From Symsagittifera roscoffensis (taxonomy: Eukaryota > Xenacoelomorpha > Acoela > Convolutidae), in NCBI RefSeq assembly GCF_963678635.1, contig NC_087070.1:18759318-18823317 (forward strand): 64,000 nucleotides of DNA, given 5' to 3'. Positions 1 to 11,998 of this stretch are shown in pieces (position 1 is the first letter of the stretch; the number at the start of each line of letters is the position of its first letter). Made by a program: the position numbers and the translations under genes. The notes below the pieces were generated by a model. That model made no database searches. It worked only from the letters and a program-made list of their open reading frames with translations, and was not told the DNA's origin.

Positions 1-1159
1 TTTTGTGTTTACTAGTATCGTTGCTAATGCGAAAGTTACGATAGTCTTTTTTATACATTTGCATACTGTCATTATCAGGGATGTCAAAAATGTGAGAAAA
101 ATTATAAAAATGTGGAAAACATCTGTTCTACTGAATAGATGTTTAAACATTTAGATGGTTATTTGAAGTATCGTACCTAAAGAGGTGGTCAAGGATTTTG
201 GAGAGGTTTATGTAGAGTTGGGCTAGGGAATAAAAAATGATCAATAAGTTGCAAGAAATTATCAGGGTGAGGATGAATAGTTGGAAAATGTTGGATATAA
301 AAGATTTGAAAAATTTGGAAAGTATTGAAAAAAGATTTGAAAGTATGATACGAATTTTATGAACTGTTTGAGAAAAAAGCATTTGCAGAAGTGGTCTCTT
401 CGTCAAATTATTTTTTGTTTTTGAGGCTAAATTCAAGTGTGGTCGGATTATTTATTGATTTTTTGACAAGTGGGTTGTATTTCGGCAATTTTTGAGAGGG
501 GAAAGTTTGGAGGGCTCCTAAGCATCTTCTTGGTTTGTTGTTATTTATCGGATGATTGGTGTATCTGAGAGATATTCGCACTTTAGGCTAAATGATCAGG
601 TCCTTTTTGTTCTTTAGGCTAATTTAATAATTTTGCCTGAGGTGTTTTTGAGGTCATAGTTGGTACAATATTGTTGATCTTTGTGCTGCTTGATAGGGGA
701 GGGTTGTAACTTTGAAACTTTGTTTATTTCAAGTGTCAATGTTTAGTGGTTTGCTTATTTTTGACCTGGAGGTCTTTGAGTTATAGTTAGAGATTTGCTT
801 GAGGGTGATTGTTTGTCGGCTAATGAAGTCGTGTTAAAAATGAGGTGATGATTCGAAAAAGCTTCTAATTGGCTGAATTTGAACTAATTTGCTTAAAGGC
901 TTTTCAGCATGAATTTTGAGAAAAATGTTCAGTCCATAAAAATATCTTCAAGAGGTGAAAATATGAATGAATTTAAAGTGGTTTTTGAAACTCAACTTTC
1001 TTTAGTATTTTAGATTGTGGGATGAATGTTTTGTAATCTTTTCGTGGCTGATTTTGAAGTGATGATTGTTTATGTGGAGATTTTTCTTTTCGATCTTGTG
1101 GTATAACTTTTTCTTCTAATTTTCAATTTTTTCTTTCTATTTCAGGTTTTTTTTGTTGT
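1..1159. other. AT-rich stretch without a recognised gene
   Basis: This stretch lies 3' of the integrase remnant of the minus-strand retroelement. It is T-rich on the plus strand. A minus-strand frame at 143-436 (97 codons) has one hydrophobic run that could span a membrane, but its composition is what AT-rich DNA gives by chance. I find no LTR or polypurine tract. Confidence 0.4.
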
Positions 1160-2400
1160 CTAGTGTGTGTCTACTTTTTTGATATTTGTTTGGAAAGTTT
1201 TTTTTTTCCTTTTTATCTGATTGTTTTTGTATGGTTTGCATATCAGCGTTTTGATTTGGTTTTTGTTCTGAACTATTTTGATTGATTTTAAGTCTGTAAA
1301 AGAGTATAATTTAGTAAGTTCTCGAAGTGCGTACTCTTTAGGGTAGTAAGGTAAAAGAGTGTTTCGATGTTGAACGATTTCTTTTTTGTTCAAGTCTGTA
1401 AGTTTGTATGTTACATCCGTGGGTTTATCAATTATTTGATACGGTCTTTTTCGGAGTGGTTGCAATTTTTTTGAAATTTTTTTTTGCGTTGTAAAGTTTG
1501 GAGTTAAAACATATGTTCCGATTTTTAAATTTGTAGCTGTGGTAAATCGAAAAATTATTTGGGAATTTATGTTTTGTCTTTGTAACAGTTGTTTGTTACT
1601 TTCTGGTAAATTTCGTTGTGTTTTTTGTCTCTCTTTAAAATCCATTAAGTGTGTGCTCCGGTAGCTAATTTTAAGGTTTGTGGACGATGAAAATGATCTT
1701 CATCATGGGTGTGTAGTGGTAAATTGTAAAATATTGATTCTTTATTTAGTTGGCAAAAACCTTGTGCGTTTTTGAAGAATTTGCTGTGATTATTATTGGT
1801 TTCCGTGGTTTCTATTTCTTCGCGTGATAGTCCTAGGGTTGTTGTGATTTGTGAATTTTAAGATAGTTGGAATAATTCTACATCTGTTGACCATTCAGTA
1901 TATCCGTTGATGATACATCTAAGATATTCTTGTAGTGAACTGTTCATGCCTTCGACCATTAAACCAGGGTGCATAAGATGTACGTGGTTTGTGTTTCATG
2001 TTGTATAAACGACTTAATGTAATGATTTCGTTGTTTATAAATTCAGTTCCGTTGTCTGTAACAAGGGTTCCGGGTAAACCGAATTTTGCTATCCAATGTT
2101 CATAAAGTGTTGTATATGCATAATAAACGTTACAATGAGGTACTGGATTAAGTGCTACATAGTGTGTGAATGCGTCTACTAATACCACTATATATGAGTA
2201 TCCTTCTGAGGATGGTGATATTGGTCCTTTTGTATCAAAAGAGATTTTGTGATTGAAATATAAACTTTGTGCTTTAAAATCTTGTTTTTCTGCTATTAGT
2301 TTTTGATTTGGGTATGGTTTGTTTAATTGACATGTTATGCAATCATTGCATAATACTATTATCCAAATCGGTGCATTTGGGATTTTAAAAACTGAATATG
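1160..2400 (-). pseudogene. Integrase remnant (catalytic core and C-terminal domain)
   Basis: The core is in the frame at 1919-2188. It shows the first Asp in VDAFTHYV and the second in TDNGTEF, with the usual PWFNG segment just before the frame breaks, ahead of the expected catalytic Glu. The region 2200-2400 in other frames holds the upstream zinc-binding part. The frame at 1160-1645 (161 codons) is the basic C-terminal domain, with the GTYVLTPNF and RKRPYQIIDKPTDVTYKL segments typical of DNA-binding tails of Ty3 integrases. Several stops and frameshifts separate the pieces. The family enzyme inserts element cDNA in the nucleus; this copy is dead. Confidence 0.75.
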
Positions 2401-2875
2401 TTTTTTTCTGCTCTTGAATGTCCTTTAGTGTGTAAAGAAAGAGAGGTATAAAAAGCTGTAAGCATCATATTTAATGGTAAGCAGGGTACTTTGATATCAG
2501 GTGTTTGGTATTCTAGGATGTCCGTGTTTTCATTTATTGGGGTGCCGTTAAATTTTCTGAAATATCTTAAAAGGGTTTTATTCCCTAGTATGGTTGCATC
2601 GGCTTTCAGTGGCTTGGTTTTATATTTTTGCCAAGATTTTAACTGTCTAATGACTGGGTCAAGGCTTTGATGTTTTGTAATAGTTCGAGTGTAATTGTTT
2701 CTGTTATTGGCTGAAAAATGTTTTCAATTTCCTATTTTGATAGAGTTATTGTATCTAGTGGGTCATGAAGGTTAAAAACATGGTTAATTGTATATTTGGA
2801 ATCAGTATTTAACGCGCGTGATAAATTTACATTAACAGTGAGATTTTCTTTTTCTATTAAAGGGAATAGATCTTT

Positions 2876-3487
2876 TTAATATAGTTTTTGTTTGAGTGGT
2901 TTTTGCTGTGTATTGTTTTTTATCCATAAAGCGTATGGTATCGGTTTGAATGTAGATGTTCCTGGTAAATTTACTTCGTAGTGGTTGTTTTGGCAATCTA
3001 GATATAGTGGAAAATGTTGTAGATTATTTATTTGTGATTGTTCTACATCAGTTTTTACTGCATATTTGCATTTTAATCTTGGTAAGGTGTTGTCTTTTGG
3101 GAGGAAAAATTTTATCTTTTGTGGTATTTCAAATGTTGTTTTTCGTGTCAATAACTCAAGTGGTGTATTTCTACTGAGAGTGTCGGGTAGTGCAAGGTTT
3201 TTCCTGCTGTCCAAACTATATGTGTGTTTGAAAATTTCATTAAAATAAGTTGAAATCTGTAAACTCTATGGTTTGGGTTTGATTTTTGTGTAAAGAGAAA
3301 ATCTATTGGTTTATGGTCTGTAAAAAAAACTGTTGGATGTTTAGATCCAAGTATTAAAAATTCATATTCTGTAAGTGTATATATTATAGCTGTGCCTTCT
3401 CTCATAAGAGTAGAGAAGCTAAGTCAGCTTGTGTAAATAGCCTAGATTTCGCTGAAATGAGGTTCATTTTATTTGTTCCATTGTGAG
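2876..3487 (-). pseudogene. RNase H remnant and post-RNase H linker
   Basis: The frames at 3148-3405 and 2876-3214 carry the segments YEFLILGSKHPTVFFTDHKPI and HRVYRFQLILMKF, which match the RNase H domain of Ty3-type pol, including the Asp of the TDHKPI motif. The upstream half is joined out of frame to the palm remnant at 3492-3743. RNase H degrades the RNA of RNA:DNA hybrids during reverse transcription. The domain is split by stops and inactive. Confidence 0.7.
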
Positions 3488-3491
3488 ATTG

Positions 3492-4330
3492 TTATAATGC
3501 TGCGCCGATGCCAAATTTAGAGGCGTCGCACATAGCATAAAATGTTTGATCGGGATTTGGGATAGTGTTTGATAATTGTTCGGTGAGAAAAGTTTTCATC
3601 TCTTCAAATCGCTTTTGATGTTGTGCTGTCCATTCAAAATTATTTTGCTGTCTAAGGATGTTGTAAAATGGTCTTAAGTATAGCTGAATTTTTTGTACGT
3701 ATTTACTTAAGAAAATTAACATTCCAAGAAATTCTTGAATCATTTTCTTATTTGAAGGGGGTTGGAGTTTTTGGATTGCGTCTATACGAAATTTTAATGG
3801 AGTTAGTGTGTTTCTTTCTATAATATGTCCAAGGAATTTTACTCGTTTTAGGAAAAAGTGTGACTAATCTGGGGCTGCTTTCATGTTTTCTTGTAGTAAT
3901 ATTTGATGATATTTTTCTAAGACAGTAAACTTTTCATCTTGGGTATGTGATTGCATAAAAATTTCGTCTAAATATGTAATTGCATTTTTATTGAGTATTA
4001 ATCGTCTGAAATTTTTACTCATAAATGCTGAAAAAGCTGCTGGTGGAATGAAAATTCCATAGAATATTCTGTTGAGTTCGTATTGATGATTTCCAAAAAC
4101 GAATTGTGTTAATCGTCGTGATTTTTCATCTTGTGGCATTTGATTATATGCACAATTCATATCTGCTGTTGTAAAGTGTTTACCGTTTATTTTTAGGAGA
4201 ATTACCTGAATTGGTTTATTTACTGAAGAGATGATTTCATTTTGTTCTAGTATTTCAAGTAATTGGTTAATTTTAACTTGCAAATGAAATGGGACTTTAC
4301 TTGCTCGTTGTTTTTTGAGGTAAATGTAAT
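3492..4330 (-). pseudogene. Reverse transcriptase remnant
   Basis: The frame at 3864-4283 holds the RT palm. FTTADMNCAYNQMP is motif A, RIFYGIFIPPAAFSAFM is motif B, and TYLDEIFM stands where YxDD is expected, so the second catalytic Asp is replaced by Glu. The frame at 3492-3743 continues with the connection segment (EFLGMLIFLSKYVQKI, then FEWTAQHQKRFEEMK) and the start of RNase H (FYAMCDASKFGIGAAL). A stop and a frameshift separate the two. The altered YxDD box and the breaks mark it as inactive. Confidence 0.8.
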
Positions 4331-4400
4331 TTTGAATTTATTTTTTCTTCATCAAATTTTGATGTTGCGTAAACTTTTGGGTATTTTAATAATAGGTCGG

Positions 4401-4901
4401 CTAGTTGTTCGAATTCTTTTTGTGTTGTCTGAGAGTGTTGAAATTAAAAATTGTTAGAAATTTTTGCTGTTCTTTTGCATTTTTTGAGATTTGAAAGGTT
4501 TGTTTGATATAGGGTGTCTTTGGGAAATACTCTGTAATACGTTTTTCATTGCTTAAAATATTATTAATTGACAATTCTTCATCAAGAAATTTTGATTGAC
4601 ATATATCTAATAGTTGTAAAATATTTTTTACTCTATACGCTATTTCTTTTGTGGGAGAAATTGTCGCGTTAGTTTCACAATAACCTAAGAGTCCTAGTGG
4701 TAAGGTTATTTCATATGGGGAATTGTTATATATGTGTAGAGAAATCATATCAGAGTTTGAGTCTTTCATGTATTTAATCGATGAAATTTTTACTCGGAAA
4801 AACTTGTGAATTGGTCTGAATTCAAGGTCAGACATTAAGAGATGTTTTTTGTTTTGCTCTTTATCATATTGGTGAATTTGTTTAATCGAAAAGTTATACA
4901 T
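4401..4901 (-). pseudogene. Protease-RT spacer frame of the Ty3-type element
   Basis: A 166-codon minus-strand frame lies between the protease remnant and RT. Its C-terminal half (residues 90-150) contains a leader typical of the stretch just upstream of RT in Ty3 pol. The N-terminal half, with SLHIYNNSPYEITLPLGLLGYCE, reads like the beta-rich segment that follows retropepsin in many gypsy-type elements. No catalytic motif is present. Position is the main argument. Confidence 0.5.
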
Positions 4902-5199
4902 GTTTCCTGATAGTGGTTTCAGGTGGTTTCGTTCCTGATTAGGTATGGGGTAAAATTTTGAAAAAAAAATGGTGGTTGTTTAATGATTCTTTGAAAAAAG
5001 GTCAAAGAGGTATTTTTCATTCTTGTGTTTTTGTCTTCTATATGAATTTTACTATTTAAGATATTTATTGTTGGTATATATTTAGCAATAAAAGAAATTC
5101 CAATGATTTGTGTTTTTTATCAAAGGTATGGAAGAATTGTTTAAATGGTTTGCTCATGAGTTTGTTCTGTTCCATTGTTCGAGTGGGAACAAGGAAGAG

Positions 5200-5345
5200 T
5201 TGTTTTTTTCATAGTTTGTTAAGGATGGTCCTTGTGCGGTTGCTAGTCTACTTGTTGTTTTGAAGGGGATCAGTTGTGGATGAAGAATTTTGATCTCCTT
5301 CCAGGTGGGAATGTTTATAATATTTGACTCTGCTCCAGAATTGAT
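5200..5345 (-). pseudogene. Retropepsin remnant with Asp-to-Asn change
   Basis: Reading the minus strand from about 5345, the sequence encodes LINSGAESNIINIPTW, the flap-side start of an aspartic protease. The family active site is D-S/T-G-A; here the Asp codon reads AAT (Asn), which would abolish catalysis. Downstream frames are broken. Copies of the same few codons also occur near 6390 (with Asp retained, as IDFGAES) and near 6685, because the gag/protease junction is duplicated. Confidence 0.6.
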
Positions 5346-7745
5346 TAAAAATCTATTTCAAGGTCTAGTGCTTGCAAATGTTTTGATTTCGGACTTTCTA
5401 AAAGAAGTGGAATTGTCCATATTTTTTTGTGAATGTGTTTCTTTAGGTCCTTTTTGATAAATTTTATTCGTGTTTGCGCATTCTGAGGATTTTTTTCTGT
5501 TACTTCTTCTACTATTTTTTGTATTTTCCTTTGTTGTATTATTGAGTATAGGTCTTGTATAATAATTTCAAAGAAATAGATCTTGGTTTTGATATATGCG
5601 AGAATATATCGGTTGTTCATATATAAGATGCTCATAGTCATTTTCAACGTTTATCAGGTTAATTGAAATTGTGTTTTCTGTATCACTTTCGCTATCTCTG
5701 AATTCGGAATTTGTGTTATTTAATTGCAATTCTGTGCTTTCGCTATTGTCAGTAACGGAGGGTCTCGTTGAGTTTCTTCAGTTGATTATACTTGATTTAT
5801 TTTTCTTTGATGTTTAGGTGTTTTACTCCTATAATTTTGTTGTGAATTTTTATAACGTTTATTATTCCTATGTAGTGATTGAGAGTAGTTTCTTTGTCTG
5901 TCGTTATAGCTTGAGCTTCTGTTCTGTGAATTATCGCGTGATCTGTTTTGATAATTATTATATTTTGATCTGTTGTTTGAATAATCGCGTGATCGATTAT
6001 TTTGATATCTAATGTTTCGATTGTTTGAATAGTTTCTATTCTGATCGTTAGAATAATTTCTATATCGATTGTATGAAGAGTTTCTAGATCTATTATTTGA
6101 GTAATTTCTATTTCTAGAATTTGAATGTGATCTGTCATTAAATTTGTGTTGATTTGAATTTGATCTTGAATAGTTATTTTGATATTGACTATTTCGACTA
6201 TGTGATCGACTATACCTGTTTTGTGAGAAGTTCTGTGAATTTCTTTGGTATGGTGATTGTCCTCTATAATTTGTATTGTAGGGTGATTGTTGTCTAGAGT
6301 AGTTGGAGTTATTTGGAAGGGGTTTTCCCGAATTATTATTGCTATGAATGTTTTTCTTGGGTAAATTTTGATCTTTCTTCATGTGATTCTGCTCCAAAAT
6401 CGATTAAAAAGTCTATTTCAAGGTCTGGTGTTTGCAATTGTTTTGATTTTGGACTTTCTAAAAGTAGTGGAATTGTCCATATTTGATCGACTATGTGATC
6501 GACAATACCTGTTTTGTGAGAAACCCTGTGAATTTCTTTGGTATGGTGATCGCTCTCTATAATTTGTATTATAGGGTGATTGTTTTCTAGAGTAGTTGGA
6601 GTTATTTGGAAAGGGTTTTCCTGAACTATTATTGCTATGAATGTTTCTGTTGGGTAAATTTTGATCTTTTCTCATGTAATTCTGCTCCAGAATTGATTGA
6701 AAAATCTATATTTTAAGGTCTGGTGTTTGCAATTGTTTTAATTTTGGACGTTTTAAAAGAAAGGGAATCGTCCATGTTTTTTCTTTTCGTGAATGTGTTT
6801 CTTTAGTTATGTTTTGATGAATATTATTTGTGTTTGAGGATGCTGTGGATTTTTCTTTTGTTACTTTTTCTACTATTTTTTGTATTTTTTCTTTTGTTGT
6901 ATTATTGGGTATAGGTCTTGTATAATAATTTAAAAGAAATTGATCATGGTTTTGATATATGTGAGAATATATCGGATGTTCATATATAATAGGCTCATAG
7001 TCATTGCCAACGTTTATCATGTTAATTTAAATTGTGTTTTCTGTATCACTTTCGCTATCTGTGAACTCGCAATTTATGTTGTTTAATTGCAATTCAGTGC
7101 TTTCGTTTTTGTCAATACCGGGGGGTCTGGTTGAGTTTCTCCAGTTGATTGTACTTGATTTATTTGTCTTTGATGTTTAGATGCATTACTCCTATAATTT
7201 TGTTGTGAATTTTGATTATGTGTGTTATTCCTATGTGGTGATTGAGGGTAGTTTCTTTGTCAGTCGTTATAGCTTGAGCTTCTGTTCTGTGATCTAGCGC
7301 GTGATCTATTTTGATAATTATTAGATTTTGATCTGTTCTTTGAATAATCGCGTGATCGATTATTTTGATATCTAGGGTTTCGATTGTTTGAATAGTTTCT
7401 ATTCTGATCGTTTGAATATTTTCTTTATCGATTGTATGAAGAGTTTCTAGATCTATTATTTGAATAAATTCTTTTTCTAGAATTTGAATGGGATCTGTCA
7501 TTAAATTTGTGTTGATTTGAATTTGATCTTGAATATTTATTTTGATATTGACTATTTCGACTATGTGATCGACTATACATGTTTTGTGAGAAGTTCTGTG
7601 AATTTCTTTGGCATGGTGATCGTCCTCTATAATTTGTATTATAGGGTGATTGTTGTCTAGAGTAGTTGGAGTTATTTGGAAGGGGTTTTTCTGAACTATT
7701 ACTGCTATGAAAGTTTTTGATGGGTAAATTTTGATCTTTCTTCAT
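5335..7745 (-). repeat. Three tandem copies of the gag-3'/protease junction
   Basis: Three head-to-tail units each begin with a lysine-rich KKDQNLP segment and end in the first codons of the protease. They run at about 7745-6680, 6680-6390 and 6390-5335. Outer units are about 1.06 kb; the middle one is about 290 bp and has lost its centre. Each full unit encodes a low-complexity Asn/Ser/Arg/Tyr-rich tail with many NYS, SRS and RNS repeats, as in RNA-binding gag tails. Frames at 5786-6397, 6418-6675 and 7425-7745 belong to it. Confidence 0.75.
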
Positions 7746-7750
7746 GTATT

Positions 7751-9050
7751 GATAAAAATATTTGTTGGGTTCTCTATATTTTTGTGGTTTATTTCGATTA
7801 TCTTGTTGTTTTTGTCTGCATTCAGCAATACTGTGTCCGTATCGTCGACAATAATTACACCATTTTTTGAATGATGGTTTGCCTTTAAAGTTTGGGTTTT
7901 TCTCGTAGATGTTTAAGATTCCGGTGATTTTCTAGGATAAATCAGTATGAGAGTCGTTGATATCTGTGTTTATCTGTAAAGTAGTGGTTTGAATGTTGTT
8001 TACATATTGTAGTTTTAACTTTTATGTTTCTTCTAGTTTCATAATGATCTCTGCTTGTTCTAGTTTATCTACTAGTTTTCTAAAATCTAAATCTGGTTCT
8101 CGGATTGAGGAAGGATGTGATGCTCTCTTTTTTGTTGCTGTTTTTCGCAATTGAGGTGTTAGAGTCATCATTAGGATTTCTGAAAACTTTGTATTTTTAT
8201 AATCATGAGTATTAAGGGAATATGTTTTTCGGACTAGTGTTTCTATTCTTACTGCAAGTTGTTTTATTGTTTCATTGGGTAGTCTACGAAAATCATTGCT
8301 TGAAACTCTTTGATGTTGGTTGTTTCTTTCTGAGTCAAACATTTTTTAAGAATTCTTGTGTGAATCTTTTCCAAATTTTATTTCTATAGGTAAAACTGAA
8401 AACCATTTTTGAGCTGCGCCGTCAAGGGTAGTTTGGATTAGAGCTGTGCGTCTATGTATCCAATTTTGATGAAGTGGCGTGTTTACTGGTTCAGGTCCTA
8501 TATTTAAATTTAAATTTACTGTGACTGAGTTTAGATATTCTTCTACAGAATATTCAGAATCTGTGCCTGCGAATACCATTAGTGGTTTATTTGATGTTAT
8601 TGATGATCCACCCATTAGGTATGGATTCATAGCCATTTGTAGGGACTCTGCGGTGTGTGGCATTTGAGAAAAGTTTGTTAGTTGGCTTTTTGTTATTTCG
8701 TGTTGCTGTAAATAATATGGTAGTGGGATTTCATTATGCATCTGAGTTGGTTGATATGAATGTGTTTTAACTGGATTTTGTTGTTGAAAATTATTATTGT
8801 AAGTTATTGGATTACTTCTAAGTTGTCCTATTTGTTCATTTTGTTTGTTTGGTTCGAAAATATCCGGTTGATTAATACTGTAAAAACGAGGTCTTTGGTT
8901 TGAGGAAAATTGTTGATGATTTTGATTATAGTATTCATCATCATCTGATGGAAAAAAACTTTGTGCGTAATGATGAGGTTGGTTTTTAGTATAATATTTA
9001 TTTGCATTGTTTTTTCGTTGTTGAAAAAATGGGTAGTTTCCATTTTGTTC
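7751..9050 (-). pseudogene. gag of the Ty3-type element, N-terminus in the gap
   Basis: On the minus strand an open frame leaves the gap at 9050 and runs to about 8346. It encodes an Asn/Gln-rich N-terminal part, then a capsid-like helical region (FAGTDSEYSVEEYLNSV, then AAQKWFSVLP). After two frameshifts near 8345 the capsid continues at 8342-8022 (FRRLPNETIKQLAVRIETLV). A CCHC zinc knuckle (CNYCRRYGHSIAEC) follows at about 7805-7860. Gag forms the particle and packages RNA. The start codon is not visible. Confidence 0.75.
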
Positions 9051-9250
9051 NNNNNNNNNNNNNNNNNNNNNNNNNNNNNNNNNNNNNNNNNNNNNNNNNN
9101 NNNNNNNNNNNNNNNNNNNNNNNNNNNNNNNNNNNNNNNNNNNNNNNNNNNNNNNNNNNNNNNNNNNNNNNNNNNNNNNNNNNNNNNNNNNNNNNNNNNN
9201 NNNNNNNNNNNNNNNNNNNNNNNNNNNNNNNNNNNNNNNNNNNNNNNNNN
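9051..9250. other. Assembly gap (200 N)
   Basis: Exactly 200 undetermined bases, a size often used for gaps of unknown length. The gag frame on the minus strand runs into it from the low side. The sequence on the high side does not continue that frame, so missing sequence or a mis-join is likely. Confidence 0.99.
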
Positions 9251-10575
9251 TTTGATGTCAAAGTCTTCAACCGTCTGTAACAGTCGCCTAATTCGGTCAC
9301 ATATGAGGCCCTACAACCATTGGCTCAAGAGTCAGGGACACTATCTCTTGTGTTTTTCTAACTCAAAAACGGTCGGAGCCAATTCAGTTCGCTTGCGACA
9401 TGAGACTAGAACCCGTTACAGCTTAAAGGCCACTACCAAAACACCCCCCCCCCACTCTAGAAAATAAGAATGTACCCATACTTAGGTCTCAAAATTACCC
9501 AAAATACGCGAACGCCGTTAAAAACAGGGTCGGAACAGTCCGTTAAGTTACTCTTTTATTGGACAGTGGAACTTTGATCCATTTCAGATGGATCAACCTA
9601 AAACTCGCCTTACCTCAACATACTTATCATAAAATGCACTCGAGAAAACTAAATTTGGTACTTACATAGCAGCACGCTTGAGAAACAGAGTAATTAAGCG
9701 AATTAATGACTCTAGCATAAAAATAATCGATTATAACTCAAGAAGTTTTCTAACGATAATTTCCAATCAAAGGATATAAGTTTTAATTCAAGAATGTAGT
9801 TTTGGATCTGGACCATTGGGAGACTTCAGTTGTCTGCCTTTCCGTTGAAGGTTCACTCTGGTCCAGTTGATTCTTGCTCTGCTCTTGTATTTGTTCGGTC
9901 TCCTATATCAGATAGGACAGCTCTACTCTCGTTTTCTACGATAGAAATTGCGAACAGCAATTTCCCACTGTGTATATTTGACAACTTTCCCGCAATTGTA
10001 ATTCGGTTGTTCTGATTTTATATTTGATGTTTTCAGTTGTCGCGAGAAAACTGAGCATGACATGCTCCATTCGAATTTTTGAAAAATAAAACTTCATTCC
10101 AAAACCACGTATTTTCGTGTTCCTCAAGGTCAAACTTCCAGATGGACTCAAGATCGATGTCCTCATCGCGTGCTGCTGTCTGTCAGTGAATCCCCAGAAG
10201 CCCGAGTGTTACTCAAGATACAGTGCCAGTGGTCATTTACAGAAGTTTGCAGCAGACTTAAGTTTATCTACACCCCAAAATTCACAAACATGTAAAATTT
10301 TCACACTATCGCTAAACAGCAATCAAAATTTGCACACACCTGCACCTTTGAATTTTCGCTTTTTAAGCTAGTAATCTAAAACTTCTTTTGTCCTATTCAG
10401 TCAGGAAATTGTCATGCAGCATTTTGATTCATATAAAAGATATAACATATTAATAACAATATCTCATTTGTTAAAATTTCTTTTTCGTGAACCTACATTT
10501 TATCCAAGTTCACTTGAGCCCCTTTCCTTCCCTCTCAAGACTCAAGACTCTAGAATTCCCCATTGAGACACCTGC
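9251..10575. other. No recognised gene; candidate polypurine tract at 9444-9453
   Basis: No coherent frame on either strand. A run of ten C at 9444-9453 reads as a G-run preceded by purines on the minus strand, which is the look of a polypurine tract before a 3' LTR for an element transcribed on the minus strand. On that strand the bases after it start TGTTTT. No matching LTR was found elsewhere in the window. Confidence 0.3.
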
Positions 10576-11985
10576 TCACCTCGCGTTCTTAGCCTTCGAG
10601 GTGCCAGACCCAGATGTATTTGACACTGTGATCTGTTTCAACAGTGCCTCTCCGTCATCGGAGCTAATCACGATCTCTTCCCAGGCTTTCAGCTGTTCAT
10701 AGGACCGCATCCATTCCCTTTGCTCCTGCAATCTCTTCGCTTGATTGGGCAAACTCTTCACCCTCGACTCTCGGTTCAAACAGAAGGAATTGTGCAGACT
10801 CAGGCTCACGTTCTTCGCCAAGTCTTCCTCTAGTATCGACTCTCTCGCCTTGGTGTTGTTTTTGGACACTCTACCAACTCTTTTCCACCCCGTCGTGATC
10901 GCGTTTCGATGGGTCAGCAGAGGTCTCTTGAAAGCCTCCGGTCCTATCTTGGCCTGGAACTGTCGATATTCCTTTTGATATTTCCTCATATGATCCTTCG
11001 TTACCATGTATAACCAGGATGTCAACGTCGCTCGAAACCAAGGAAAGAACCTTAAGTGGCTCCATACGTGTCTGACTTCCATTGGTATGCCGAATACCTT
11101 GCATGCAGTCTCAAACAACTCAAGTCTCCTGCTGTAATCTATCGCGTAAATCGTTGGCGTCTTCGATTCCCGATACTTCGTTACATTTTCTTCAATCCAT
11201 CGTAGAGCCAGCATCGTGCTCACCACCAAGATGGTTACCTTCTGCTGATGATCGGGCAGTCCTAACGACCTGATTTCTTCTACATCCCAGATCAGGCAGA
11301 GATTCGCGTGATCCGGGTACCACACTGTTTGTGCCAGACAGTGGCATGGACACTCCCCATTTGTGAGGTCAATGCTCCTAAGATTGCACTCTCCCGAGGC
11401 TTCTAGGAGAGGCTCAAGTTCCATCATTTTCTCGTGTATCGCGTCGTTCTCTTCCAGGTTTGGAGCACCATCCATAGGTTTTCCCATCACGTTTTGTCTC
11501 TCGTGGTCACTTGTGTTTTCACTTTCCAAACCCAAAAGTTCTTCACCCCAGATTTCACTCAAGTCGTCCCTCTGTTCTTTCGGCACTGTCCCTCGGATTT
11601 TCCTCAACAACCGGTGTGAGTGATGCGACATCCGAGCCAGTCTTACGCACTTGGGCACTGAGAAGGCCTTGTTTATCAATACCCTTTGGCTGGATACCTC
11701 CACCATCGCCATGTGCAATGGATAGTGGCTGCATATAGGACTTCGCATTTAGAGGCAGACCATAGGCTTCGCTCATGGGAAGTCCCATTTCCGCTTCAAG
11801 TCCAACCTTCCAGCTCTTGATGTGTTTCTGGGTTACCTGCAATACCCCGGGCAATGACTCCACACTCAACGCGGTCACCAAGTGGTGTTCTGACTCTAGC
11901 CTCTCCACTGACTGGAGACTGCACATTCTCGAGAAGAATCCCAGAGCTTTTGCTAGGTTTACCGTGGTACTCGCGTATCATATTT
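10576..11985 (-). pseudogene. Gene G: 3' part of a large unrecognised gene, related to the end of gene A-F
   Basis: The main frame at 10576-11748 encodes 390 residues. A second frame at 11555-11926 and a third at 11796-11981 hold the preceding part, so there is at least one frameshift near 11750. Residues around 150-175 (HANLCLIWDVEEI, then STMLALRW) align with NAGLIWDM and HHLLAMR at the end of the frame at 16643-17266, so the two share a domain. The C-terminal third is basic and helical, then acidic (VISSDDGEALL). No known domain is recognised. The 5' end stops where a plus-strand LINE fragment begins near 11999, so the gene is truncated by insertion. GC content is like that of the 16.7-37-kb block. 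Confidence 0.6.
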
Positions 11986-11998
11986 TCACGAAGACTAC

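Larger units (their letters stand above)
1160..9050 (-). mobile_element. Decayed Ty3-type (Metaviridae-like) retroelement, runs into the gap at 9051
   Basis: Reading the minus strand from 9050 down to 1160, the order is gag with a CCHC knuckle, protease remnant, reverse transcriptase, RNase H and integrase. RT before integrase is the Ty3 order and excludes Ty1/copia. Every domain sits in a separate short frame with stops and shifts between them, so this copy cannot be functional. It is much more AT-rich than the second Ty3-type element at 24-37 kb and clearly a different lineage. No LTR is visible: the 5' side runs into the gap, and the 3' side fades out below 1160. Confidence 0.85.

Noticed and set aside
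143-436. Hydrophobic 97-codon frame downstream of the integrase, possible envelope remnant
   Set aside because: Poly-T-rich DNA read on the other strand gives Leu/Ile/Phe/Asn by chance. No signal peptide, Cys pattern or cleavage site supports an envelope protein.
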